Source: Burkholderiales bacterium (GTDB taxonomy: Bacteria; Pseudomonadota; Gammaproteobacteria; Burkholderiales; Burkholderiaceae_C). From it: a stretch of 64,000 nt of DNA. This document shows, one piece after another, positions 32,720 through 41,160 of the stretch (position 1 is the first letter of the stretch; every line of letters begins with the position of its first letter). The stretch spans positions 1 through 64,000 of the forward strand of contig RXJQ01000066.1 of the NCBI GenBank assembly GCA_003963115.1. The letters are read 5' to 3'. The position numbers and the translations under genes are program-made. Below the pieces are notes generated by a model that was given only the letters and a program-made list of their open reading frames with translations, was not told the DNA's origin and searched no databases.

Positions 32720-32785
32720 AGTGATCTCCTGAGGGAATAAAAGAAAGGAGACGTGCCCCGCATGGGGAACAAGTCCCCACGGACG
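32720..32785 (-). promoter_or_regulatory. hairpin leader with anti-SD, 32048-32719 gene
   Basis: Stem GGGGA/TCCCC (32764-32768, 32774-32778) with CCG/CGG outside. Minus-strand GTCTCC (32747-32752) can pair with ribosome-site GGAGAT (32724-32729) or with GGGGAC in the hairpin. Confidence 0.55.
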
Positions 32786-32837
32786 GGTGCACTGCTTTGA
32801 GTGCTTGCTGATCGCTCAGCGATAGTGGCGAGTACGC

Positions 32838-33938
32838 CTAACGAATGGTGACGATCTCGCCATAGTTCTCACCTGGGGTGAACTCAATGCCACGAATCAC
32901 CGGAACAAACTTGTCAGTCAAAACCACTGTCTGCGAGACGTTGCCGTCCTCGTCGATGGAGTTCTCGACCGCTCTGGCCTTTTCTTTGAAGGTGTCACCC
33001 TTGATGAACAAGGTACGCCCCGAAGCGGAACGCACTGTGCCTGTGATCTGACCTGCAGCCAGGGCAAGGGCAAGGTGCCACTTGCTCAGCTCTCGCAGCG
33101 GCGCTCGATGATCTTTCGCAACCTGCCCAAACACCCCACGGAATTGCGGCCATAAGGTGTTTGCTCGGTACTTGGTCATCTCTGCGACCAACTGCGGTCC
33201 ATCGATACGCACGGCCTGGAATCGGAAGTCAGGATCAACAACCAACTCCGGGACTGTGTAAATGGGCTCAGCGGACTCAAGCAGAACAGGCGCATCAGCA
33301 TGTCCTGATGCCGCATCAACCAACGATTTCACCATCGCTGTCGATAGATGCCCAGAACGCTTGCGCACGCCGAGAATCACACATTGCTTGAACTTGCTCT
33401 CAGGCGCCATGTAATAGCGCACCTGAGTGAAGTTACGAGCAATGACACTCGCCAGGTTCTCGTTGACGATGTAGTGCGGGACGATGTAAACGAGGACGCC
33501 ACCGTACTGCAAACAGTTGAAAGTGCGTTTGAGGAAAAGAAGTTCAAGTCGCTCGTTCTTGCCTCCGTCTCCAGTCATACCTGCGTCGGATACGGAATCA
33601 CCATACGGCGGGTTCAAGAACAGCAAACCACAACTGCGGTGCGACAACACAACATCGTGAACGTCGCTATGAATCGCTACATCAAGCAGTTGCTTGGCAT
33701 GCCAAGCCCGCTCTGCATCGTATTCAATGCCCAAGGCAGTGACCGTCCCGCCTGAACTTGCAAGATGGTTTTTCATCTCAGCCAGAGCAGTACCTTCACC
33801 ACAACACGGATCATGAATTCGCACTGAGCGTGTTGCTGTGGAAATCAACGACAACACGCCAGAAATTGTCTGTGCATCAGTTGGGTAGTACCCATTCTTG
33901 ATGAAGTTATGCGCCAAGCGCTGAAACATTAAAGCCAT
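32838..33938 (-). CDS. DUF6094 N6-adenine methyltransferase-like protein
   Basis: A 366-residue protein with an N-terminal SAM-dependent methyltransferase fold: HDPCCGEGTAL as motif I and FLNPPYGDS as the catalytic NPPY of N6-adenine methyltransferases. The C-terminal half is specific to DUF6094. The family is a regular backbone component of PFGI-1-like elements, usually near a SNF2 helicase as here. Substrate unknown; modification of element DNA to evade restriction is plausible. Confidence 0.85.
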   Translation of the reverse strand: MALMFQRLAHNFIKNGYYPTDAQTISGVLSLISTATRSVRIHDPCCGEGTALAEMKNHLASSGGTVTALGIEYDAERAWHAKQLLDVAIHSDVHDVVLSHRSCGLLFLNPPYGDSVSDAGMTGDGGKNERLELLFLKRTFNCLQYGGVLVYIVPHYIVNENLASVIARNFTQVRYYMAPESKFKQCVILGVRKRSGHLSTAMVKSLVDAASGHADAPVLLESAEPIYTVPELVVDPDFRFQAVRIDGPQLVAEMTKYRANTLWPQFRGVFGQVAKDHRAPLRELSKWHLALALAAGQITGTVRSASGRTLFIKGDTFKEKARAVENSIDEDGNVSQTVVLTDKFVPVIRGIEFTPGENYGEIVTIR

Positions 33939-33987
33939 AAGCCCTCCAAGGTAAGGAGGGAACCCAGGAGGGTCCCCTCCTGGGTTT
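33939..33987 (-). promoter_or_regulatory. AACCC hairpin leader with anti-SD, DUF6094 gene
   Basis: A perfect 11-bp hairpin ACCCAGGAGGG/CCCTCCTGGGT (33962-33972, 33975-33985). Minus-strand CCCTCC (33955-33960) matches ribosome-site GGAGGG (33942-33947) exactly, and GGAGGGGA in the hairpin copies it. Confidence 0.7.
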
Positions 33988-34004
33988 GAGAAACGACGAA
34001 GCGA

Positions 34005-34613
34005 TCAGCGCTGCTGAGCCTCGTCTACTACTTCTTGATTGCTTGCACCAGAAGGTGCTGCACCTTTCAAGCCACCATGCCGCTCCACCATGAACTGTTC
34101 ATACGACTTATCGAACAGTTCTCGCGTATCAACGCCATGGATATCACACCAATGACGAAGGTCCGCAAGCAGATGAACCAGTTGCTCATGCGTGCCGATT
34201 GAACCCCGACCGCTGTTGCCTGCACCGAACCTGGCATGGGCAAAGAGCAACGCTTCGAATCGGAAAACCCGATCCTCTGGTGCTTGCTCCTTTTGCCAAT
34301 GCTTTGGGTCCTCAGTGATCGACATAAACGGAACGGTTGCCAGAACCGCGAACGGCCCACGCTGTAGTTGTACAAAGACGCAATGGTCGGGAGGCTCCAA
34401 CAGCACGGTAGCCTCCTCGATCGCTCTCTCCAGGGGAGACGCGCCATTGCCATCGCCCCCCAATCTGAGCACCTGCTGTCGGTGCACTATCTCGGAAGCC
34501 GAGGCACGAACATCACCAAGCCTCAGCCCTGCCCTTTGAACCCGCCAGCCAGCACCCATCTCTGGGTGCTGGCAAGCGACCTGCTGTTGCAACTGCTGGT
34601 CACTCGGAAACAT
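34005..34613 (-). CDS. plasmid-type conserved protein
   Basis: A 202-residue protein. The C-terminal half (FEALLFAHARFGAGN, then HLLADLRHWCDIHGVDTREL) resembles a common small plasmid protein; the N-terminal half is unrecognised and may be a fusion or mis-read upstream segment. GAGGAGG precedes the ATG. It starts 9 bp after the 34623 stop. Confidence 0.55.
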   Translation of the reverse strand: MFPSDQQLQQQVACQHPEMGAGWRVQRAGLRLGDVRASASEIVHRQQVLRLGGDGNGASPLERAIEEATVLLEPPDHCVFVQLQRGPFAVLATVPFMSITEDPKHWQKEQAPEDRVFRFEALLFAHARFGAGNSGRGSIGTHEQLVHLLADLRHWCDIHGVDTRELFDKSYEQFMVERHGGLKGAAPSGASNQEVVDEAQQR

Positions 34614-34622
34614 GTTGCCTCC

Positions 34623-35279
34623 TCAGATCACAAGATCAGCTTTACCTGGTCTGCATTGCAGATCGGCTCGCCTGGTCACATAGCAGCGCAACTGCTCGTC
34701 ATCGAGCAAGAGAACAGCGCAAATGCCATCCTCCACCACCGAGATCTCGCCTCTCAACACTTTCTCAGCCAGGATGGGTCCAAGATCGTAGCCATCAGCA
34801 AGGACAGCGATGAACGGGCCAACGTGGCCACCACGAGAGATCTCTGTGGCATAGCCAGCCTTTGCCCAATTAACAAGTCCTGGAGCACTCAGAAGATCAC
34901 GAGACGTTAACTGCAAGCGATGGCGTGGATCCAGCAGCTCGGGCTGAATGGACTCAGCAGGCAGCAATGAAGCAATCTGCCTGATGTCGGCCTCAGAAAC
35001 CTGTAGTGAACGCAACATCGTACGAATCAGACCGTAAGCCTGCCCGCACTCATTGGAAAAGAACATGCGGCGAGACGTTAATGGCGCGTCGTTGACGAGC
35101 ACGGCGTCCTTTGGGCATGCAGCTTTAGAGAGCCTACTCAACTCTTGCGCAGAGGAAGCCTCCAGCACCAGTTCACCATTGACGGCAAACACGACGCAGT
35201 TGATTGTTGGCAACTGCACGTTTGGGTGTGCTTCGGGAATCGACTGCAAAGGAAGGGTTTGAGACAGAACAGCACTCAT
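34623..35279 (-). CDS. unknown protein sharing a domain with the 30248 gene
   Basis: A 218-residue protein. The C-terminal 80 residues, with GYDLGPILAEKVLRGE, resemble the 30248-30583 protein; the N-terminal half is beta-rich. GGAG precedes ATG 35279; the frame up to 35405 crosses the leader and is rejected. Confidence 0.55.
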   Translation of the reverse strand: MSAVLSQTLPLQSIPEAHPNVQLPTINCVVFAVNGELVLEASSAQELSRLSKAACPKDAVLVNDAPLTSRRMFFSNECGQAYGLIRTMLRSLQVSEADIRQIASLLPAESIQPELLDPRHRLQLTSRDLLSAPGLVNWAKAGYATEISRGGHVGPFIAVLADGYDLGPILAEKVLRGEISVVEDGICAVLLLDDEQLRCYVTRRADLQCRPGKADLVI

Positions 35280-35342
35280 GGGAATCTCCTCAACTAGAAG
35301 CAATGGGGCGCCTCCGGGGAGGAGACGCTCCCCGTGCGGGTT
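35280..35342 (-). promoter_or_regulatory. AACCC hairpin leader with anti-SD, 34623-35279 gene
   Basis: Hairpin CGGGGAG/CTCCCCG (35315-35321, 35328-35334). GTCTCCTC within it (minus, 35319-35326) can pair over 8 nt, one wobble, with ribosome-site GAGGAGAT (35284-35291). Confidence 0.65.
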
Positions 35343-35490
35343 AAAAAATGAATAAACGAAGATCAGAAGTGAGACACTGGTGGCATGGCCAACAGCAGAC
35401 CTCAACTGACTTTGATTTCAGGCTCTCGCGCAGAACTTGAACTTCAAGCTCTGCGCTCGATCCCGACGAACTTCGAAGCCTTCTTGCGTA

Positions 35491-35763
35491 TTACCCGTGC
35501 GCTACAGCGACCGGCCAATGCACAACTTCAAGTTGTTGAACCAGATTCGCAGGCAACAACCTACGCCGCTGTTCATCAGCCATCTGCTGACCAATAGCTG
35601 TGGCGAGGTGTCGTGCTTCCTGGCTTTCAATTAACTGCAAGCCCATTTCGAGCTGCTCGATTTCTTGATCAGATGCCGTGGACAACCACTTGTTGTAGGT
35701 TGACCAGAACATCTTTTGCTCATCCAGGGACATCCCAGATGGCAGGACTTCTTGTCTAGACAT
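35491..35763 (-). CDS. unknown helical protein, 90 aa
   Basis: A 90-residue, probably all-helical, Gln-rich protein (SLDEQKMFWSTYNKWLSTAS). AAGGAG precedes ATG 35763. Unknown function; carries the composite leader with both RNA elements. Confidence 0.55.
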   Translation of the reverse strand: MSRQEVLPSGMSLDEQKMFWSTYNKWLSTASDQEIEQLEMGLQLIESQEARHLATAIGQQMADEQRRRLLPANLVQQLEVVHWPVAVAHG

Positions 35764-35837
35764 GGCGAACACTCCTTTGTTTCAGGGATGCGGTTGACAC
35801 CATGCCCAGCGGGGCACAGCGGACCCCGCGTGGGTTA
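35764..35837 (-). promoter_or_regulatory. AACCC hairpin leader, 35491-35763 gene
   Basis: Stem GCGGGG/CCCCGC (35809-35814, 35824-35829) with outer CCCA/TGGG; begins TTAACCC on the minus strand. No clear anti-SD. Confidence 0.55.
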
Positions 35838-35842
35838 ACGAT

Positions 35843-35894
35843 TTACAGAGACTCCAACGGTTAAACCGCTGCACATTTCAGGAGTTGATGTGCA
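35843..35894 (-). ncRNA. pseudoknot-type RNA element, copy 3
   Basis: Stem 1 TGCACAT/ATGTGCA (35870-35876, 35888-35894) with the same 11-nt loop TTCAGGAGTTG as copy 2 although the stem differs; stem 2 CGG/CCG region 35858-35868; loop GGAGT (35881-35885) pairs with ACTCC (35851-35855). Confidence 0.7.
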
Positions 35895-36372
35895 TTGACG
35901 GTAGAGCGCACCGCCACGCTAAGAGTCAAGATCGGCAATAGCCGGCCCTGATCGCTTCCCACAGGAGGCCTTACCCCCTCTGGGAACCCATCCGGGTTCT
36001 GTTTCAAAACATCTTTGACATTGCCCTCTCCGCAGCGGCCAGTGCAGGCGCGTGCGATCTCGCTCGGTGATCGTTTGCGCAGTACGCGGTGCTTCTCGGG
36101 ACACCCGGCATTGAGGGCCGAGGGTGTCTAACGGTTTGTGTTTGCGACGTGCAAACACGAAGGCTGCAGCTCTACGGGCGGCTGCTGCCCAGCTTCCATC
36201 TCCCCGCACAAAATTTGCGGGCTTACCAATGACCACATTGCTCTGCTGTCAAAAGCACACGCCATGGCCATGAGAAAGCCCGCTACGGGCAAAAACGCGA
36301 GTGGATAGGGACTACGTACCTGAAAGGCGAAAATTGCAACCAGGCGCCTCTAGGCTCTGGTTGCTCAATCGG
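35895..36372. other. hairpin-dense non-coding stretch
   Basis: About 480 bp with no convincing gene: the one long frame (35919-36236, minus) is Arg/Ala-rich with no ribosome site. It contains several perfect short inverted repeats: GACACCC/GGGTGTC (36100-36106, 36122-36128), GTGTTTGC/GCAAACAC (36138-36145, 36151-36158) and CCCGCA/TGCGGG near 36203-36220. It could be a long 5' leader of the 35491 gene or an independent RNA. Confidence 0.45.
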
Positions 36373-36978
36373 TCAGGGAGTCTTGTGATAGGTCTGGGTC
36401 TTGGAGTTGAACTCGTAGCCCAGTTGAACCATACGCGCTGCTTGATTGCGGAACCTCACACGATCACTGATGGTGGGATCCAGTTTGATCGAGCAGGTGT
36501 TGGCATCGAGGGCGTCAAAGATTTCATCGCCGAACAAGGCACGATCCTTATCGGTAAGACCTTGCTCGCCAGACTTGCGTGTTGGCTTGCCAGATCCGCC
36601 TGTCAGCTTATTGATGGCGGGTTTGGCGGCAGGAACATCGTCCTTGGGTACGCGCACAGGCGGATTTTCTTCTGCAGGGTCCAGCTCGCGTTCTTCGATG
36701 CGCTTCCTTGGCGCGTTGCGTTCACTGTCGACCTGGAGGTCCTGCAAGCGTGCACGCATTTCAGTAACGGCACGACCGTAAGAGTCAATGTACTGAGCCA
36801 TGTAGAACTCAGCGACCCAAAACGTGCCCTTGTATTCGCCTTCGTCGAATTGGTCCAGCAACGGGTCTTTGACCTTGAACTCACCAACATCAGTGAGCAA
36901 GTCGGCCACGCAGAATGGCCCGTTGCGGCTCTGCTTGATCCTTTTGACCAGCAGTGTGCCTTTGATGGAAATCGTCAT
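36373..36978 (-). CDS. DUF3275 family ICE protein
   Basis: A 201-residue protein matching DUF3275: an N-terminal beta domain (TISIKGTLLVKRIKQSRNGP, then VADLLTDVGEFKVKDPLLDQF) followed by a disordered charged linker and a conserved C-terminus (DALDANTCSIKLDPTISDR). Backbone protein of PFGI-1-like elements, function unknown; nearby genes suggest a role in element DNA metabolism. Its ribosome site CCGGAG has an anti-SD partner in the leader. Confidence 0.85.
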   Translation of the reverse strand: MTISIKGTLLVKRIKQSRNGPFCVADLLTDVGEFKVKDPLLDQFDEGEYKGTFWVAEFYMAQYIDSYGRAVTEMRARLQDLQVDSERNAPRKRIEERELDPAEENPPVRVPKDDVPAAKPAINKLTGGSGKPTRKSGEQGLTDKDRALFGDEIFDALDANTCSIKLDPTISDRVRFRNQAARMVQLGYEFNSKTQTYHKTP

Positions 36979-37046
36979 GTGACTCTCCGGTGGGTTGAAA
37001 TTGACCGGGAGTCGCCACCTGATCGGGAGCTATCCCGATGGTGGTT
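36979..37046 (-). promoter_or_regulatory. hairpin leader with anti-SD, DUF3275 gene
   Basis: Hairpin ATCGGG/CCCGAT (37022-37027, 37034-37039) extended by CCACC/GGTGG. Minus-strand GACTCCCGG (37005-37013) pairs with ribosome-site CCGGAGAGTC (36981-36990) with a single bulge. A separate 9-bp hairpin GCAGCCAGT/ACTGGCTGC stands at 37081-37102. Confidence 0.65.
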
Positions 37047-37192
37047 GAGATCTGGCTCGCGCCAGCGATCTCTAGTGAAAGCAGCCAGTCGTAACTGGCT
37101 GCGGTTTTGAGGCATAGCTCCAGGCTTCCACACCTGAAACGCGCACATATCGCCGTCAACTTTGCGGGGTTGGCCGGTTAATGTGCTGAATT

Positions 37193-37243
37193 GACATTGA
37201 CCCCAGGCTTCGAAAAGCCGTCCACGTCGCAGGGGTTGACGTG
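37193..37243 (-). ncRNA. pseudoknot-type RNA element, copy 4
   Basis: Stem 1 CACGTC/GACGTG (37223-37228, 37238-37243); loop contains CAGGGGTTG with GGGGT (37232-37236) pairing to ACCCC (37200-37204); stem 2 GGCTT/AAGCC (37206-37210, 37215-37219), a UUCG-type tetraloop on the RNA strand. The core pair differs from copies 2 and 3 on both sides. Confidence 0.7.
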
Positions 37244-37366
37244 ACTCAGTGCTGCCTCTTTCGAGGACAAGCGGTCCAGGTTTTGATTACCGTTAAAAAC
37301 TGGAAAACACGGGGATAAATCTGGTGAGCATTGCTCTTTCTGCAGAAGCCCGAAGCCTCTCCAGAA

Positions 37367-37389
37367 AGAGCCCTCGTAAGAGGGGCTCT
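37367..37389 (-). terminator. terminator after the DUF3577 gene
   Basis: Minus-strand AGAGCCC...GGGCTCT stem (37383-37389 with 37367-37373) followed by TTCT. The distal arm overlaps the arm of a 9-bp inverted repeat (CTCTTTCTG 37334-37342, CAGAAAGAG 37362-37370), so two alternative folds are possible. Confidence 0.5.
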
Positions 37390-37457
37390 GCTGGTCTTTG
37401 CTCAGCAAGACAGCCGTAAGGATACCTCACGCGCTGTCAAGCTGAACTCAGATTCGC

Positions 37458-38237
37458 TCAATTGTTGGTGCCGGTGCGACCGTAGGAGCGGCCTTGCGAA
37501 CGCCCACCCTGAGGGGCAGACTGTTCACGAGAGCCAAAACGCCCTTGGGACACGTTGCCGCGTCCGCTGAAGCGGTTCCCACTGCCATCCCGCGCAAAGC
37601 GCTGAGAACGCTGCTGGCCTTGCTGCTCGTCGTCACCGTGGTGATCGTCGTGCGGCAGGTCATCATCGCTCGGAGCACCTTGGTGGCCCTGTTGAGATTC
37701 TTCTTCGCTGCGGTTTTGCGCACCATCCTGAGGGTGTTCAGACTCAGGCTGTGCGCCATCACCTTCTTCACCTTCAAGTTGATACACAACCTCCCCATCC
37801 ACCTTGGCACATGTGATCAGCAGCAAACGCCCCTTGACCACTGCGGCAGGCTCGAACGCACCAGTTTCCTGGCCACGCTCGTTACGGATGGGTCGCTCGT
37901 AGGCATGGGCATAGATGTCACCAACACGGAAAGCCACAAAGACCTTCCTGTTGGCGTCAACAGCCTCAGCCAGCGAGTCCACAACGGAGATTGCCTCTTC
38001 ACCGCTAACACGAAGATCCATGTAGCTGTAATTCGGCTTATCAACAGGCCCGTGCATCGCATTGATCGCACACGCGAGGAATGATTCAGCCTGACGGCCC
38101 TTGCCTTTCGGCTTCACCCAGCGAACACGATTCAAGAAACCACAGCCACGAACGTGCAGGTCGAAATATTCCTGCCCATTGCCACCATGAGTGGCGGACT
38201 GACGGGTTTGCGATTGAGCTTGATTGAACTTAGACAT
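37458..38237 (-). CDS. DUF3577 / STY4534-type ICE replication-associated protein
   Basis: A 259-residue protein. Residues about 20-160 match DUF3577: YFDLHVRGCGFLNRVRWVKP, then FLACAINAMHG, LRVSGEEA and VFVAFRVGDIYA, followed by a Gly/Arg/Gln-rich disordered tail like that of single-strand-binding proteins. The family sits with SSB-like and replication genes of conjugative islands. Start 38237 is adjacent to GGAGATC; the frame to 38456 reads the leader. Confidence 0.85.
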   Translation of the reverse strand: MSKFNQAQSQTRQSATHGGNGQEYFDLHVRGCGFLNRVRWVKPKGKGRQAESFLACAINAMHGPVDKPNYSYMDLRVSGEEAISVVDSLAEAVDANRKVFVAFRVGDIYAHAYERPIRNERGQETGAFEPAAVVKGRLLLITCAKVDGEVVYQLEGEEGDGAQPESEHPQDGAQNRSEEESQQGHQGAPSDDDLPHDDHHGDDEQQGQQRSQRFARDGSGNRFSGRGNVSQGRFGSREQSAPQGGRSQGRSYGRTGTNN

Positions 38238-38320
38238 AACGATCTCCAATAACGAAAGACGAAAGGGAGACCGTCGAACCCCCATTTGGGATCGAGAAGT
38301 GGTCTTCCCGATCGGGGGTT
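38238..38320 (-). promoter_or_regulatory. AACCCCC hairpin leader with anti-SD, DUF3577 gene
   Basis: Same fold as the 31280-31357 leader. Minus-strand GACGGTCTCC (38266-38275) pairs over all 10 nt (two wobbles) with the ribosome-site segment GGAGATCGTT (38238-38247). GGGAAGACC (38301-38309) is the competing segment. Compared with 31280-31357, the ends change on both sides (GCG/CGC to GAC/GTT). Confidence 0.75.
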
Positions 38321-38333
38321 GCAAAAAAAAGCT

Positions 38334-38393
38334 ACAGTGACTCTGGTCCAACCTTTGGGAGGTTGAATGCGCGGGTTTCAAGAGTTTTCCCGC
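38334..38393 (-). ncRNA. pseudoknot-type RNA element, copy 5
   Basis: Stem 1 GCGGG/CCCGC (38371-38375, 38389-38393); stem 2 CAACCT/AGGTTG (38349-38354, 38360-38365); loop AGAGT (38381-38385) pairs with ACTCT (38340-38344), a compensatory pair relative to copies 2 and 3. Confidence 0.7.
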
Positions 38394-38452
38394 CTCAAAA
38401 TGCCCACAAGGAGCAAATTCAGTGGTAACGGTAGTCGTTGCCAAGTCGCTTG

Positions 38453-38704
38453 TCAAGACTTCGGCGAATCACCAAGTTCCTTCTGCCTCAGTTTCATTCC
38501 GCTGGTGATCATCATTGCAACAACCGCCACCGCAGTTGCCCACCGCAGCACAGGCCACCAGTCGAACGAATTAGCTGCCAGGCAAGCAACACAGGCTAGC
38601 GCGTAAGCCGTTGCGGTTGACTCAAACCCAGCCTCTCGAAGTGTCTTGACCTGCAGCACGCAACACACACCAAAGACGATGGCCATGATGGCAAGCTCGT
38701 TCAT
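38453..38704 (-). CDS. small membrane protein, 83 aa
   Basis: An 83-residue protein with two or three hydrophobic segments (about 4-20, 28-47, 50-68). GGAG precedes ATG 38704. Unknown. Confidence 0.5.
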   Translation of the reverse strand: MNELAIMAIVFGVCCVLQVKTLREAGFESTATAYALACVACLAANSFDWWPVLRWATAVAVVAMMITSGMKLRQKELGDSPKS

Positions 38705-38869
38705 ACGCAACTCCAATCCAGGCAAGCACGGAGGCCACCATCATCCCTTGGAGCCCGGAATCCAGAGGAAACAATGCACGGACATCTTCCCATTGAACAG
38801 AATCAGTTGAACATCGATATAAAAGGTTCATCCCGCACTTCTTCCCGAGGTCACCCCTTCTGGTATCAC

Positions 38870-39136
38870 TCAAGCCGCGCGCAACTCATCCGCTGAGACT
38901 TCTATCTCGTGTGTGACGATGACCTCTTGCTCAAGGACATCAATTGAGTCCACCCCCATCAACGTCTCTACTTGATCAGGAACATCATCGACTCGCTGGG
39001 GAACATGTTCCACCCATCGAATCAAACGCCTCTCACCACGTGCAGCCACGACTTCACACCACCCATGAAAGCGATGCATTGCCCGACTGCCAGGCGCAAA
39101 ACGCTTCGGGTGCGAGTTGATTGAAACCACGTTCAT
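38870..39136 (-). CDS. small unknown protein, 88 aa
   Basis: An 88-residue protein with a basic N-terminal half (FHGWCEVVAARGERRLIRWV) and an acidic C-terminal half. AAGGAG precedes the ATG at 39136. It follows the helicase gene by 12 bp, so it is in the same operon. Confidence 0.55.
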   Translation of the reverse strand: MNVVSINSHPKRFAPGSRAMHRFHGWCEVVAARGERRLIRWVEHVPQRVDDVPDQVETLMGVDSIDVLEQEVIVTHEIEVSADELRAA

Positions 39137-39148
39137 TGGATCTTCTCC

Positions 39149-41098
39149 TTACGCTGGAAGGCATGCCATGACAGCAGCCTCCACCACATCTTGCTCAAGC
39201 TCGGTCTTGGCTTCCAACAGGGCCCAGACTTGCTCATCAATGGTTCCAGGGATGATTGGGGCAAGCACGATGACATCGCGCTTCTGTCCCAGCCTATATG
39301 CTCGATCCTCAGCCTGCCTCATCAAGGCAGGCGTCCAGGGTAGCGAGCAAAACAGCACATAGTTGGCTGCCGTCAATGTGATGCCGACACCAGCAGCCAG
39401 CGTCGTACCGATGAAGACGCGCGATGTCGGATCATTTTGAAAGGCATCAATGGCCTTCTGTCGCTTAACTGGTGCATCACTGCCCACTAGCGACACGCAT
39501 CCGATGCCACAAGCGTTGAGCGTTCTCTTCAACGCTTCAACTGTGGCCATGTACTCCGTGAAGATGATGATCTTGTCATCCTCACCAAGTGACTGGATCG
39601 TCTCAACAACGAAGTCAAACTTGAGCGCCTCTAGCGTCTGCCGAAGTTTGACGATCTTGGGCATGACCATCATCGACATGTCGTCAAGGATGGACTTGTA
39701 GGTGCCAAGACCTTCAGCTGGCGAGATGTACCGAACCTGCTTAGTCTTGATCCCAAGATCCTTGAGCACGTTCTTGCGACGTCGGATCATCCAATGAGAC
39801 AACTCCGACGCTAACAAGCTTCGCTTGTCTTTCCCACCGCTATACTGCTTTCTGAAATCAGTCAGCGGCATCATGCCCAGAGGGTGTCCCGTCAACCTCA
39901 ACAGCGTGTGCAACTCAATCTCTCGATTGAGCAACGGCGTGCCAGTGATGATGAATTTGCGGGGGATGCGCTCTGCGATGATGAAAGCGTTTCGCGTCCT
40001 GCCAGCCTCGTGCTCTTTGAGATTGTGAGCCTCGTCTACGAGAATGGTTTTGAACCTAAGACCCGTCTCTTTGACAAGCCCTCCCAGTCTCTCGTAATTG
40101 GTGATCACCCATTGGCAACCATAGAGTGTTGCCATCCTGTCTTCGCCGCCCATGCCAACGATGGCATTTGGAAAGACAGCCTTGATCTCACGCTCCCAGT
40201 TAATGCGAAGTGATGCCGGGCAGACCACCAACACTCGATCGTCAGGAGCGAATCCTGCGGACAAGCGCCCTGCCACAACGGCTTGGCGAGACTTGCCCAG
40301 ACCCATGTCATCACCTAACAAGCAGCCCGATCGCGCCAGCAGAAATCGAACACCTGCTGTCTGATAGTCACGGAGTCCTGCTTCTACCGATATGCGTTGA
40401 AGTTGGTCCTCATCCACATCAAGCATGGCCATTGGCTCAACCATCGTGGATAGGAACCCTGAACCCCCTTCTTCCTCACCGCCCAAACCATCGCCGCGGG
40501 GCGGTGTTGCTGCAGGCACGGTGATAGGAGCCTGCGATTTCGGCGCTCCAACCAGGTCCTCCAGCACCACAGGTCGCTCATGCACAAACACGAAGTCTGG
40601 AGATATGCCAGCAATGTCTTTCAGGGCCCGCAGAATGTCGCCAGCAGGCCGACGCACCTCCCAGGCCTGCGCGAACTTGTGAAAGCGCCCCTGCAGGGCA
40701 CGCATGGCCTTGATGGTTGATCGGTCGTACAGAAAGCTGACGGCCATACCACCGACTGTCAACGGGAAAACCTGTACGTCCAACATCTGTGTGAAGTAAT
40801 CGGGCTCAAGTTGTGCAAGCCCCTTCTTCACCGCATCTTCAACAGCCCCCATCTCAAACACATCGGCGTGCTCCTGGTACACGTACCGCAAACCTGACGC
40901 CACCCTACTGGGCGGCACGGCATCGAGCACCCACATACGGCGCGGAGCACACCAAACGGCCTCTAACGTGGACGACAGCAGCTTGCTTGCTCCATCAACA
41001 TACGACAGAGATAGCCCTATGCGTAGCCCGTCACCCACGCACTTAGAGATCAGCTCCTTCTTTGCGATCAGAACTGGGGTGGGTTCAAACGGAGGCAT
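39149..41098 (-). CDS. SNF2/DEAH-box helicase
   Basis: A 649-residue SNF2-type ATPase. An N-terminal region of about 200 residues precedes the helicase core: Walker A GDDMGLGKSRQAV, DEAH in ILVDEAHNLKEH, motif III-like FIITGTPLLNR, and motif VI RQAEDRAYRLGQ. The order resembles SMARCAL1-like annealing helicases. Second SNF2 enzyme of the element; probably acts on element DNA during replication or transfer. Confidence 0.88.
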   Translation of the reverse strand: MPPFEPTPVLIAKKELISKCVGDGLRIGLSLSYVDGASKLLSSTLEAVWCAPRRMWVLDAVPPSRVASGLRYVYQEHADVFEMGAVEDAVKKGLAQLEPDYFTQMLDVQVFPLTVGGMAVSFLYDRSTIKAMRALQGRFHKFAQAWEVRRPAGDILRALKDIAGISPDFVFVHERPVVLEDLVGAPKSQAPITVPAATPPRGDGLGGEEEGGSGFLSTMVEPMAMLDVDEDQLQRISVEAGLRDYQTAGVRFLLARSGCLLGDDMGLGKSRQAVVAGRLSAGFAPDDRVLVVCPASLRINWEREIKAVFPNAIVGMGGEDRMATLYGCQWVITNYERLGGLVKETGLRFKTILVDEAHNLKEHEAGRTRNAFIIAERIPRKFIITGTPLLNREIELHTLLRLTGHPLGMMPLTDFRKQYSGGKDKRSLLASELSHWMIRRRKNVLKDLGIKTKQVRYISPAEGLGTYKSILDDMSMMVMPKIVKLRQTLEALKFDFVVETIQSLGEDDKIIIFTEYMATVEALKRTLNACGIGCVSLVGSDAPVKRQKAIDAFQNDPTSRVFIGTTLAAGVGITLTAANYVLFCSLPWTPALMRQAEDRAYRLGQKRDVIVLAPIIPGTIDEQVWALLEAKTELEQDVVEAAVMACLPA

Positions 41099-41160
41099 CC
41101 GGATTTAGATCCTGGTTAACAATTTAAGCTGCTACAACCTGGCTTTTGAATACAGTGCCC

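Noticed and set aside
26749-33938. SNF2 helicase plus DNA methyltransferase as a DISARM- or BREX-like defence system
   Set aside because: The genes are separated by small backbone genes and belong to families (DUF6094, ICE SNF2) that recur in conjugative elements without defence partners; no drmB, phospholipase or PglZ-type gene is visible.
35919-36236. 105-aa minus-strand frame
   Set aside because: Arg/Ala/Gly-rich composition typical of a shadow frame, no ribosome site, and the region is full of inverted repeats.
38622-38873. 83-aa minus-strand frame
   Set aside because: Overlaps the better supported gene 38453-38704 and has no ribosome site.
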